Shown: piece by piece, positions 22,765 through 30,387 of the stretch
Layout: every line of letters starts with the position of its first letter
Numbering within the stretch: the first letter of the stretch is position 1
Assembly: GCA_003220435.1 (NCBI GenBank)
Contig: QHSL01000013.1
Span: 1-47,375, forward strand
Source: Candidatus Rokuibacteriota bacterium
GTDB lineage: Bacteria; Methylomirabilota; Methylomirabilia; Rokubacteriales; CSP1-6
DNA: 47,375 bases
Direction: 5' to 3'
Position numbers and translations under genes: made by a program
The notes under the pieces: generated by a model
The model's input: only the letters and a program-made list of their open reading frames with translations
Database searches by the model: none
Told to the model about the DNA's origin: nothing

Positions 22765-23184
22765 ATGTGGGACGAGCCCTACGCGCCGGGCTGTTGCTGC
22801 GAGGGCGGCCTCGGGCGCTGGTATCGCGACATGACGACGTGCTGGATGACGGTCGAGCCGCTCCGGCGCCGGCGTCTCGTCCTTCGGATCCACCGGTGGA
22901 TCGCCGAGCGCGTCCTGGCTCCGATCGCGCGCGGCGAGGACCCGGTCGTCGCGGACCTCGAGGCCGACGGCGCGCTGACCGCGACGCTGATCTACATGAT
23001 CCCGCCGCGGAAGCTTGACGCGTGGCGCTTCTGGATCTTCCTGGCGCTCGCGGACCTCCGGCTGGCGCTCGCCCAGCCGCCGATGCTTCGCGACGAGGCG
23101 TGGGCCCGTCGCTTGTTCCTCATTCCCTACAGCATCCCGCTCCGACGAGGCGTCGGGAGGATGCAAGGAGACACGTATGCGTAG
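22765..23184 (+). CDS. Hypothetical protein in HtrA operon
   Basis: A 139-residue protein beginning ten bases after the protease stop. The N-terminus is unusual: MWDEPYAPGCCCEGG, with three adjacent cysteines, two tryptophans nearby and CW at 26-27. The middle is basic and helical (LRRRRLVLRIHRWIAERV), and a moderately hydrophobic stretch (WRFWIFLALADLRLALA) lies at about 93-110. No family is recognised. Its end overlaps the next start by 8 bases, so it belongs to the operon. A membrane-associated or metal-binding role is possible but unproven. Confidence 0.75.
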   Translation: MWDEPYAPGCCCEGGLGRWYRDMTTCWMTVEPLRRRRLVLRIHRWIAERVLAPIARGEDPVVADLEADGALTATLIYMIPPRKLDAWRFWIFLALADLRLALAQPPMLRDEAWARRLFLIPYSIPLRRGVGRMQGDTYA

Positions 23185-23518
23185 ATCTCGACTCGTTCTC
23201 GGCACAATGGCGCTCACGGTCGCCGTGTGGGTGGGGCCGGCCGGGGCGGCCGGGCCCGGCGATAGCTACGGTGCCCAGGTGGTGGGTACGGTGCGCTTCC
23301 TCGACCGCGCGATGAACCTGCTCCAGCTCGCCGACGGCACCGAGCTGCGCACGACGGACTCGCGGCTGCTCCGCAACATTCGCGAGGGCATGAGGGTGAA
23401 GGTCGACTTCACCCACGCCGCAGACCTGAACGAGCTCAACAGCATCGAGCCCGTCGGCGCCGACGTTACCTCTGGCGCCAGTCCGACAACCCTCGGTGAG
23501 ATCTCGAACCACAGCTGA
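23177..23518 (+). CDS. Small exported protein, DUF1344-like
   Basis: A 113-residue protein with a signal peptide (residues 1-25, ending PAGAAG). The mature part QVVGTVRFLDRAMNLLQLADGTEL then REGMRVKVDFTHAADLNE has the strand pattern of the small periplasmic OB-like DUF1344 family (a G-T-V, D-G-T, G-M-x-V-K-V order). The function of that family is unknown. AAGGAG precedes the ATG, inside the end of the previous gene. The family match is by motif order only. Confidence 0.7.
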   Translation: MRRSRLVLGTMALTVAVWVGPAGAAGPGDSYGAQVVGTVRFLDRAMNLLQLADGTELRTTDSRLLRNIREGMRVKVDFTHAADLNELNSIEPVGADVTSGASPTTLGEISNHS

Positions 23519-23535
23519 TACGCGAGGGGGAAACG

Positions 23536-23721
23536 ATGATTGAGTGGTCGACCGAGCTCGAAGGTGAGATCCTCAATTGTCTGCGGCAAACGGGGATCAC
23601 CACGCCGGCGGAGGTCGGGCGGCGACTGCGGATCTCGGAGGCGGCGGCCCAGTCACTGCTGACGATCCTGGTGCAGGAGGGGAAGGTCCGGATGTGCCTG
23701 GTGGAGCTGACTTCCGCCTGA
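23536..23721 (+). CDS. 61-residue winged-helix DNA-binding protein
   Basis: A very short protein whose whole length fits one winged helix-turn-helix: helix 1 ELEGEILNCLRQTG, then the turn TTPAEVGRRLRISEAAAQSLLTILVQEG, with a basic wing KVRMCLVEL. AGGGGGAA precedes the ATG. Its TGA overlaps the ATG of the response regulator (TGATG), so the two are probably made in fixed ratio. It could assist or antagonise that regulator at the operon promoter; this is inferred only from coupling. Confidence 0.7.
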   Translation: MIEWSTELEGEILNCLRQTGITTPAEVGRRLRISEAAAQSLLTILVQEGKVRMCLVELTSA

Positions 23722-24401
23722 TGCGGGTCCTCGTGGTCGAGGACGAACGAAAGGTTGCGAGCTTCATCCGCCAGGGGCTCGAGGAGGAGGGCTATGCGGT
23801 CGAGGTCGCTTACGACGGCGCCTCCGCGCTCGACCTCCTCGTCGACGGCCCATCATGCGATCTGGTGGTGCTGGACCTCATGCTGCCGCGGCTCGACGGC
23901 TTCTCCCTGCTGAAGGCCGCGCGCAGCCGCGCCGTCCCGACGCCGGTGCTGGTCGTCACGGCTCGGGACGGCGTCGCCGACAAGGTGCGGGGCCTCGACC
24001 TCGGCGCCGATGACTATCTGACGAAGCCATTCTCGTTCGACGAGTTCCTCGCGCGCGTCCGCGCGCTGCTGCGCCGGAGCGGCGAGCGGCGCGAGCCGGT
24101 GCTGCGGATGGCCGATCTCACCCTCGACCCGGCCACGCGCGAGGTGAGCCGGGCCGGTCGCCGGATCACCCTCACCGCCCGCGAGTACGCGCTCCTCGAG
24201 TACTTCCTGCGCAGCCGCGGCCGGGTCCTCACCCGGCCGGTGCTGGCCGAGCACGTCTGGGGCCTCGACTTCGACCCGGAGAGCAACATCATCGACGTGT
24301 ACGTCGGCTACCTCCGGCGGAAGATCGACACCGCCGGTGAGCGGAGGCTCCTCCAGACGGTGCGCGGGGCGGGATACGCCCTGAGGGCAGACGACGAGTG
24401 A
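23721..24401 (+). CDS. OmpR-family response regulator
   Basis: A 226-residue two-domain transcription factor of the CopR/CusR/MprA-like class. The receiver has VEDERK acidic residues, phospho-acceptor D52 in VVLDLMLPRLDG, a switch threonine in LVVTARDG and lysine in YLTKPFSFDE. The winged-helix effector spans about 125-222 (LTAREYALLEYFLRSRGRVLTR, IDVYVGYLRRKID, VRGAGYAL). It is sandwiched by overlaps with the small helix-turn-helix gene and the kinase. It probably binds the 11-bp-spaced repeats before the protease gene. Confidence 0.93.
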   Translation: MRVLVVEDERKVASFIRQGLEEEGYAVEVAYDGASALDLLVDGPSCDLVVLDLMLPRLDGFSLLKAARSRAVPTPVLVVTARDGVADKVRGLDLGADDYLTKPFSFDEFLARVRALLRRSGERREPVLRMADLTLDPATREVSRAGRRITLTAREYALLEYFLRSRGRVLTRPVLAEHVWGLDFDPESNIIDVYVGYLRRKIDTAGERRLLQTVRGAGYALRADDE

Positions 24402-25780
24402 TGCGATGGCGGGCCCCCGCGTCGATCCACACGCGGCTGACGCTCTGGTACACGAGCGTGCTGCTGATCACGCTCCTGGTGACCAGCGGCTTCTCCTACT
24501 GGCTCCTGAGCCTGGCGCTGGCGCAGGACGTCGACCGCGCGCTCCTCGGCCTCGCCGAGGTCATCCGCGAGGCTGTCGCCGCCGGACACGCCACCTCCGA
24601 GGCGCTCGCCGAATCAGAGTCTCGCGATCAGTTCGTGCAGGTGGTCGACGCCGGCGGCACCCCGGCGTACCTCTCTCGGGGCCTGAAGGATCAGACGCTG
24701 CCGCTGTCCGCTTTCGCGCGCGAAGGTGCAAGAGGCGGGCGGCCGACGCTCGAGACGGTGCAGGTGGGCCGCCGGCACCTCCGCCTCGTGACGCTTCCCG
24801 TGGTGCGCGACGGTCGACCCTCCGCGCTCGTCCAGGTGGCCGTGTCGCTTTCCCACAGCCGCCGCGCCCTCGCACGATACGCCGAGACGCTGGTGATCCT
24901 CATCCCGCTCGGGCTCGGGCTGGCAGCGCTGGGCGGTGCGCTCGTGGCCCGCAAGGCGTTGAAGCCGGTCGACGAGATGTCGCGCACGGCCCGGCGAATC
25001 ACGGCCGAGCACCTCGGCCGACGTCTGGAGCTTCGGGGAACGGGCGACGAGCTCGACCGGCTGGCCGAGACGCTGAACGAGATGCTGGCACGGCTCGAGG
25101 GCGCCTTCGCGGAGATGCGGCGCTTTTCGGCGGACGCCGCGCACGAGCTGCGCACGCCACTGACGGCGCTCAAGGGCGGGCTCGAGGTCGCGCTGCGCGC
25201 CGCGCGATCACCCAAGGAGTACCGGGAAGTGCTCATCGCGAGGCTCGAAGAGGTCGACCGTCTCATCCAGCTGGCCGAGGATCTCTTGATCGTCGGCCGC
25301 TCCGGCGCCGAGCTCGGGGCGCGGGCGCCGGTCGATCTGGAGCAGCTGGCCCTCGAGGCCCTCGATATCGGCGCGCGGCTGGCGCAGCCGCGCGGCGTCA
25401 CCGTCCGGATGGAGGTCGGCGACCCGGTCACCGTGATCGGCGATGCGGCGGCGCTTCAACGGGCAGTGCGCAATCTGGTCGAGAACGCGGTGAAGTACAC
25501 GCCGGCCGGCGGGCTCGTCGAGGTCAACGTCGACGCACGGGACGCCAGCGGAGTGCTGAGCGTCCGGGACACGGGGCCCGGCATCGCGCCGGCGGACGTC
25601 GACCGCGTGTTCGAGCCGTTCGTGCGGCTCGACGCCGCCCGCGATCGAGAGAGCGGCGGCGCGGGGCTGGGCCTCTCGATCGCCCGGTCGATCGTGACCG
25701 CACATGGCGGCACGCTGACGCTCGAAACGGCGCTCGGGCGCGGCTCCCGCTTTACCATCTGCCTCCCGGCGGCGGGGTAG
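24401..25780 (+). CDS. Sensor histidine kinase, HAMP-HisKA-HATPase
   Basis: A 459-residue membrane kinase, partner of the preceding regulator. One helix is at about 15-38, a periplasmic sensor of roughly 125 residues follows, and a second helix lies at about 163-186. HAMP follows with KPVDEMSRTARRITAEHLG. The phospho-accepting H248 lies in FSADAAHELRTPL, the N-box is RNLVENAVKYTP, and the G-boxes are DTGPGIA and GGAGLGLSI. The start is ATG 24401, overlapping the regulator TGA. The input signal is unknown; the protease context points to envelope damage. Confidence 0.93.
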   Translation: MRWRAPASIHTRLTLWYTSVLLITLLVTSGFSYWLLSLALAQDVDRALLGLAEVIREAVAAGHATSEALAESESRDQFVQVVDAGGTPAYLSRGLKDQTLPLSAFAREGARGGRPTLETVQVGRRHLRLVTLPVVRDGRPSALVQVAVSLSHSRRALARYAETLVILIPLGLGLAALGGALVARKALKPVDEMSRTARRITAEHLGRRLELRGTGDELDRLAETLNEMLARLEGAFAEMRRFSADAAHELRTPLTALKGGLEVALRAARSPKEYREVLIARLEEVDRLIQLAEDLLIVGRSGAELGARAPVDLEQLALEALDIGARLAQPRGVTVRMEVGDPVTVIGDAAALQRAVRNLVENAVKYTPAGGLVEVNVDARDASGVLSVRDTGPGIAPADVDRVFEPFVRLDAARDRESGGAGLGLSIARSIVTAHGGTLTLETALGRGSRFTICLPAAG

Positions 25781-25781
25781 C

Positions 25782-25988
25782 GCCACGGACCTTCTGATCG
25801 GGATCGTCACCGCGCTGCTCGGCCTCGGCTTCATCGCCGCGCCGTGGGTGCTGAGGGTCACGAACAACTCGATTGCGTCGACGACGGTCGTCGCCGGCGG
25901 CGCCATCGTCACCCTGCTGGGCTGCCAGTTGGCACGCCGGGCGTGCCTACGTGGGGGGCCTCGAAGGGCCCCACGTGACCGTCGTTGA
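25782..25988 (+). pseudogene. SPW-repeat-like membrane protein remnant without a start codon
   Basis: The frame immediately after the kinase encodes LLIGIVTALLGLGFIAAPWV and then ASTTVVAGGAIVTLLG, the two-helix pattern with the APWV core seen in SPW-repeat membrane proteins. No ATG, GTG or TTG start precedes it in frame, and the 3' end runs through two hairpins as an Arg-rich tail. It is probably a decayed or truncated gene. A CTG start or fusion by frame slip from the kinase cannot be excluded. Confidence 0.4.
25931..25976. terminator. Two back-to-back stem-loops at the end of the HtrA/kinase operon
   Basis: GGCACGC-CGG-GCGTGCC (25931-25947) is a perfect 7-bp hairpin. Immediately after it, ACGTGGGG (25949-25956) pairs with CCCCACGT (25969-25976) around a 12-base interior. 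No T-tract follows. Tandem strong hairpins at this place probably block transcription or protect the operon mRNA 3' end. Confidence 0.5.
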
Positions 25989-26259
25989 GCTGACCGTACC
26001 CATCTCGGGCGGGTCGGGCGCCGCGGCGAGCAGGCAGTTCCCACAACGCTGCCCTGGCCGGGGCGCTGGTACGCGCAGTGGCTTTCGGCTAGACTCCCCC
26101 GTAGCCGTCCCGAACCGAGGGGTGCCCCCATCCCGCATCGGATCGCTTGTCCACGCTATGCGGACCGGGCGCGCTGCGGTACACGGATTATCTAGTTCCG
26201 TATACTTCGCGTCATTCGGACACCCCCGCGCGGAGCTCGAGCCAAGACGGGAGTCGACC
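25989..26259. other. Intergenic region with a 9-bp inverted repeat
   Basis: No gene is recognised here. The right half is less GC-rich than its surroundings. GTACACGGA (26179-26187) and TCCGTATAC (26197-26205) are inverted with one mismatch around nine AT-rich bases, an operator-like element about 55 bases before the acetyltransferase GTG. TATACT (26201-26206) could be a -10. Confidence 0.45.
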
Positions 26260-26745
26260 GTGAATGACGCGACGACAGCCATCTGGCCGTTCGAGGATGC
26301 GGACGAGGTGGCGGTCATCGAGGTGTGGCACCGGTCAGGTCGGGCAGCGTACCAGTTTCTTCCGACCTGGCAGGCGCTCACGCTGGAACGAGCCGCAGAG
26401 GTCTTCAGAAAGGTGATTCGGCCTCGCTGCAACATCTGGGTTGGCACGCGCCACGAGCATGTTGTCGCCTTTCTAGCGATGGCGGGTTCATACGTCGATA
26501 GGATGTATGTCGACCCGACCGACTGGCGCAAAGGTTGGGGGACGCGTCTAATCCTCCTTGCCAAGACCCTGCATCCGAACGGCCTGGAGCTACACACGCA
26601 CCAGGAAAACCATGCCGCACGCCAGCTCTACGAAAAGCACGGATTCAGAGCTGTCAAGTTCGGGTTCAGCCCGCCTCCTGAAAGCGCGCCAGACGTGGAA
26701 TATCATTGGAGGCCGTCGGCCTCGCTCTCTACGCAATCGATTTGA
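26260..26745 (+). CDS. GNAT-family N-acetyltransferase
   Basis: A 161-residue acetyltransferase starting at GTG 26260, chosen for the GGGAG six bases upstream. The acetyl-CoA binding region is DPTDWRKGWGTRLILLAKT (motif A, close to the Q/RxxGxG/A rule), preceded by the YVDRMYV beta strand, with motif B in NHAARQLYEKHGFRAV. Such proteins acetylate small molecules, peptides or antibiotics; the acceptor is unknown. Base and codon use (more A/T at third positions) differs from the neighbours, suggesting recent acquisition. Confidence 0.85.
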   Translation: MNDATTAIWPFEDADEVAVIEVWHRSGRAAYQFLPTWQALTLERAAEVFRKVIRPRCNIWVGTRHEHVVAFLAMAGSYVDRMYVDPTDWRKGWGTRLILLAKTLHPNGLELHTHQENHAARQLYEKHGFRAVKFGFSPPPESAPDVEYHWRPSASLSTQSI

Positions 26746-26780
26746 CAGCGAGCCGGCTGGTCGTCACGTTCGAATTGGCC

Positions 26781-26833
26781 GCCCAACGGCGTTAGGCCGC
26801 GAGGCACACGGTGAGGTGGCCCTAACATTGGCG
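26781..26833. repeat. Imperfect inverted repeat with attC-like boxes
   Basis: Order on the plus strand: GCCCAAC (26781-26787), GTTAGGCC (26791-26798), 19 bases, GGCCCTAAC (26818-26826) and TTGGCG (26828-26833). GTTAGG pairs with CCTAAC, CC with GG across one bulged C, and CGCCCAA (from 26780) roughly with TTGGCG. This is the box order of integron attC sites, but the last box lacks the GTT of GTTRRRY, and no integrase is present. It starts 35 bases after the acetyltransferase stop. Confidence 0.3.
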
Positions 26834-26851
26834 TCATACGTGGAGATAATC

Positions 26852-27535
26852 ATGCACCAGCTGAACATCGACTCGTGGTTCATCAACAAGGCGAAGCAGA
26901 CACGCGACGGCCGGCTCAACGCCTATGACACGCTGGATGCACGCAAGACGGCGCTCGTCGTTGTCGACATGCAGAACTATTTCGTCGCCGACGGCATGCC
27001 GGCCTGTGCGCCCGAGGCGCGGACGATCGTGCCCAACATCAATCGCTTGGCCGAGGCGACGCGGACGGCCGGCGGGACGGTGATCTGGATCCAGACGGAA
27101 GCGCTCATCGCGGATCCACTGGACTGGGCGAACCGCAAGGAAGCGACGAGCGCCGCGAGGTGGGCGAAGCGTCAGTCGCTCTTGGCGCGGTCCGGCGACG
27201 GATTTGCGATCTATCCCACCTGCGTGGTCTTGCCCGAGGACAAGATCGCGATCAAGTACCGCTACTCGGCATTCATTCCCTATCCCTCGGAACTGGATGA
27301 CCTGCTCCGCAAGCACGGCATCGACACGCTGCTCGTCACCGGCGTGGCGACCAGCACGTGTTGCGAGTCGACCGCACGTGACGCCGCCATGTGGGGCTAC
27401 CGCACGATCATGGTGTCGGACGGCAACGCCGACCAGACGGATGCGCTGCACAATCACACACTGGGCAAGTTCCTGGTGACCTTCGGCGACGTTCAGGCGA
27501 CCGACGAATTGCTCACGAGGTTGAAGGGTGCGTAA
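26852..27535 (+). CDS. Isochorismatase-family cysteine hydrolase
   Basis: A 227-residue alpha/beta hydrolase with the Asp-Lys-Cys triad of the isochorismatase/nicotinamidase superfamily: D39 in VVVDMQNYF, K135 in AIKYRYSAF and C170 in VATSTCCESTARDA. A cis-peptide-like TGVATST segment precedes the cysteine. Members hydrolyse isochorismate, nicotinamide, N-carbamoyl compounds or peroxyureidoacrylate; the substrate here is unknown. GGAGA lies five bases before the ATG. The N-terminus (about 30 residues before the first strand) is slightly longer than usual, with DSWFINK at the front. Confidence 0.9.
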   Translation: MHQLNIDSWFINKAKQTRDGRLNAYDTLDARKTALVVVDMQNYFVADGMPACAPEARTIVPNINRLAEATRTAGGTVIWIQTEALIADPLDWANRKEATSAARWAKRQSLLARSGDGFAIYPTCVVLPEDKIAIKYRYSAFIPYPSELDDLLRKHGIDTLLVTGVATSTCCESTARDAAMWGYRTIMVSDGNADQTDALHNHTLGKFLVTFGDVQATDELLTRLKGA

Positions 27536-27553
27536 AAGGCGCACGACCCGTGC
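27534..27553 (-). terminator. Rho-independent-like terminator of the peroxiredoxin gene
   Basis: Read on the minus strand, GCACG-GGT-CGTGC (27553-27541) forms a 5-bp hairpin, followed by GCC and TTTT (27537-27534). It begins four bases after the peroxiredoxin stop. The T-run falls on the stop codon of the convergent hydrolase. Confidence 0.5.
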
Positions 27554-27556
27554 CCT

Positions 27557-28060
27557 TCACAGCGCCTTCAGCATCGTGTCGGCGCCGCTGACCTCGAACT
27601 TGCCGGGTTGCTCGACGTTGAGAGCCTTCACCACGCCGTCGTCGATCAGCATCGAGTAGCGCTGCGAGCGCACGCCCATGCCGCGCGCGGTCAGGTCCAT
27701 GTCGAGGCCGAGCGCCTTGGTGAAGATCGCGCTGCCGTCCGCCATCATCCGCACCTTGCCCCCCGCCTTCTGGTCCTTGCCCCAGGCGCCCATCACGAAC
27801 GCGTCGTTGACCGCGACGCACCAGACTTCGTCCACGCCCCTGGCGCGGAGCTTGTCGAAGTTCTGCACGTAGCTCGGGACGTGCCGGGCCGAGCAGGTGG
27901 GAGTAAACGCGCCGGGCACCCCGAAGAGGGCGATCTTCTTGCCCTTGGCGATCTCGCTCACCTTGAAGCTGTTCGGACCGATGGTGCACCCGGGGCGCTC
28001 GGTGTCGATCATCTCCGTCAGATTTCCATCGGGAATCCGGTCACCGACCTTGATGGCCAT
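27557..28060 (-). CDS. Peroxiredoxin, Prx5-like
   Basis: A 167-residue thiol peroxidase of the Prx5 group, which reduces hydroperoxides in the cytoplasm. The peroxidatic cysteine is C56 in VPGAFTPTCSARHVP, the signature of this group. Further cysteines are C25 and one in DEVWCVAVND, either of which could resolve the disulfide, though glutaredoxin or thioredoxin may do so. The ATG at 28060 has AAAGGAGAA upstream. It follows the exporter operon by about 77 bases on the same strand and may be read from it or on its own. Confidence 0.93.
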   Translation of the reverse strand: MAIKVGDRIPDGNLTEMIDTERPGCTIGPNSFKVSEIAKGKKIALFGVPGAFTPTCSARHVPSYVQNFDKLRARGVDEVWCVAVNDAFVMGAWGKDQKAGGKVRMMADGSAIFTKALGLDMDLTARGMGVRSQRYSMLIDDGVVKALNVEQPGKFEVSGADTMLKAL

Positions 28061-28137
28061 GGCGGTTCTCCTTTTCGTGGGCGCGAGGGTCGCGTCGCGA
28101 CGTGCAGTATCCGACGGCTTCGCCGGAATTTCCAGCG

Positions 28138-30387
28138 TCAGCTTCGGCCGAGCCAGGTCGGCCGCCACCAGTTCCAGCGCCCCATCAGCCGCATCGCCGC
28201 CGGCACCAGCAGCGCGCGGACGATCGTCGCGTCGACGACCACGGCGACCCCGATCCCGACGCCGACGGCCTGGATGATGACGGAGCGCGCCAATCCGAAG
28301 CCGAAGAACACCGCCGCCATGATCGCGGCGGCGCCGGTGATGAGCCGGCCGGTGCGCTCCAGGCCCGTCGCCACGGCCTGGGCATTGTCGCCGCTGCGCG
28401 CGTACTCCTCCCGCACCCGGCTCAGCAGCAAGACCTCGTAGTCCATCGAGAGCCCGAAGACGAGGCAGAACATGATGAGCGGCGTGGCGGTCTGAATCGG
28501 TCCCGGGGTGAAGCCGAGCCACCCGGCCAGGTGGCCGTCCTGGAAGATCCACACGAGCGCGCCGTAGGAGGCGGTGATCGAGAGCAGGTTCATCACGATG
28601 GCCTTCAATGGAAGCAGCAAGGAGTCGAGGAGGAGGAAGAGCACCAGCGCGGTCACCACCACGACGAGCCCGATCGCCTGCGGCGCGTGGCGCGCCACCA
28701 GGCCGATGAAGTCGAGGTCGAACGCAGTCTGGCCGGTGACGAGCACCGCGCCTCGATACGGCGGGTGCGCCTGCCGGATCTCTCGCACGAGCGCCCGCGC
28801 CTCGTCGCTGGCGGGGCGCAGGTCGGTCTGGGCGATCAGCATCGCGATGTGCTCGCCGACCGTGAAGCGCAGCGCCGCCTCGAGCTCGGGCGGGCGGTTC
28901 GCGCGCGGCAGCGCGGCGATCTGCTGGTATATCGGCAGGTCGAGCGATGGATCGAGGTCGACGAAGCTGTCGACGCCCGTCACGTGGGGGCGCCCGGCTA
29001 GCCATCGGCTCAGCGCGAACGTCTGCGCGACGCGCCCGGGCTCGAGCGGTGAGCCACGACCCGCGTCGAGCACGACGACGATCTGGTTGGCGTCGCCGCC
29101 CGGGAACTCTCGCCGCAGCAGCTCGTCGCCGCGGCGCGACTCGGCCTCCGCCGGCAGCGAGGTCGCGTCGCCGGAGCCGACCCGGAGATGGAGAAACGGC
29201 GCTCCGAGGAGGAGCAGCACGCCGACGACCGGGACGAGCACGCGCCAGGGGTGGGCCATCACGAGCGCGGCGAAGCGGTGCCACGGGCCGGGGCCGGCGC
29301 CGGCTCGCTCCGCGTGCAGGAACGGCACGCGGAGCGAGTTCACGCGCGGGCCTAGCACGGCGAGGATCGCCGGCAGCGTGGTGAGACCGTAGACGACGGC
29401 CAGCGCGACCACGATCGTGCCCGCCCAGCCGATGGAGCCGAGGTTGCCGAGGCCCAGGAAGATCATCCCGAGCAGGCCGATGGCCACGGTCAGGCCGGAG
29501 TAGAGGATCGCGCGCCCCGCGGTGGCGACGGTGCGCCCGAGCGCCTCCGGCCCTGGGTGCTCGCGGATCTCCTCGCGGAAGCGGCTCACGACGAACAGCG
29601 AGTAGTCGATGGCGACGCCGAGGCCGATCATGCTGACGATGTGCGGCGCGTAGATCGAGACCGAGACGAGGCGCGCCAGCAGGAGCGTGCCCGCCATCGC
29701 GCCCGCCATCGCGAGCCCGCCCACCGCGAGCGGCAGCGCCGCGGCGACGACTCCGCCGAAGACCAGCAGGAGCAGCAGCGCGACCACCGGCAGGATCATC
29801 AGTTCCACGCGCCCGAGGTCCTGGCGGGCGACCTCGGTGAAGTCGTGATTGAGGGCGATATTGCCGACGGACACGACCTCGAGAGCGGGGGCGCGCACGG
29901 TTGCGCGCAGGGCCGGATAGAGATCGGGCGGGAGCCCCGAGAACTCGAGCGACGCGAAGCCCGAGGCCTTGCCGTGGAGCTCCACCACGACCAGGGTGCG
30001 CCGGCCGTCCCGGGAGACGAGCGGGGCGAGCGTCGATCCCCGCTCACCGGGCGCGTCGTAGACCGTGCGGACGCGCGCGACGCGCGGGTCGTGCCGCAGC
30101 GGCGCCAGCGCCCGCTCGACTTCGGACCGGAAGGCCGGATCGCGAGTCGCGAGGGTCGCGCTGCTGAAGATCAGGCTGAAGGTGGGCGGTTGGCCGGGTA
30201 AGTCGCGCTCGATCAATCGCCGGGCGCGCCCCGACTCCGTCTCGGCCGGAACGTCGGGCGGGTCGAGCCGGCCGCCGACGACGATCACGCCGACGGAGAC
30301 GACCAGCGAGAGCGCGGAGGCGACCAGCACGGACCAGCGGGCGCCGTGGATCCACCGACCCCAGCGCGCGAGCTCGGTGCCGTTCAT
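28138..30387 (-). CDS. MmpL/RND-family exporter
   Basis: A 749-residue membrane transporter with two homologous halves, each a first helix, a large extracytoplasmic loop and a bundle of five helices, about 12 helices in all. The halves carry GLGVAIDYSLFVVSRFREE and FGLSMDYEVLLLSRVREEY; the Asp-Tyr pairs are the proton-relay signature of MmpL proteins. MmpL proteins export lipids and hydrophobic small molecules with proton motive force. Its ATG overlaps the LLM oxidoreductase stop (ATGA), so it ends an operon with acyl-CoA enzymes; export of an acyl product is a sensible guess. Confidence 0.92.
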   Translation of the reverse strand: MNGTELARWGRWIHGARWSVLVASALSLVVSVGVIVVGGRLDPPDVPAETESGRARRLIERDLPGQPPTFSLIFSSATLATRDPAFRSEVERALAPLRHDPRVARVRTVYDAPGERGSTLAPLVSRDGRRTLVVVELHGKASGFASLEFSGLPPDLYPALRATVRAPALEVVSVGNIALNHDFTEVARQDLGRVELMILPVVALLLLLVFGGVVAAALPLAVGGLAMAGAMAGTLLLARLVSVSIYAPHIVSMIGLGVAIDYSLFVVSRFREEIREHPGPEALGRTVATAGRAILYSGLTVAIGLLGMIFLGLGNLGSIGWAGTIVVALAVVYGLTTLPAILAVLGPRVNSLRVPFLHAERAGAGPGPWHRFAALVMAHPWRVLVPVVGVLLLLGAPFLHLRVGSGDATSLPAEAESRRGDELLRREFPGGDANQIVVVLDAGRGSPLEPGRVAQTFALSRWLAGRPHVTGVDSFVDLDPSLDLPIYQQIAALPRANRPPELEAALRFTVGEHIAMLIAQTDLRPASDEARALVREIRQAHPPYRGAVLVTGQTAFDLDFIGLVARHAPQAIGLVVVVTALVLFLLLDSLLLPLKAIVMNLLSITASYGALVWIFQDGHLAGWLGFTPGPIQTATPLIMFCLVFGLSMDYEVLLLSRVREEYARSGDNAQAVATGLERTGRLITGAAAIMAAVFFGFGLARSVIIQAVGVGIGVAVVVDATIVRALLVPAAMRLMGRWNWWRPTWLGRS

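Noticed and set aside
25984-25990. GTTGAGC as an upstream integron cassette boundary (GTTRRRY) for the acetyltransferase
   Set aside because: A seven-base degenerate match is expected by chance, and no paired box or integrase is nearby.
26766-26780. GTTCGAATT resembling a tRNA T-loop
   Set aside because: The flanking bases do not form a T-stem, and no acceptor stem or anticodon arm can be built around it.
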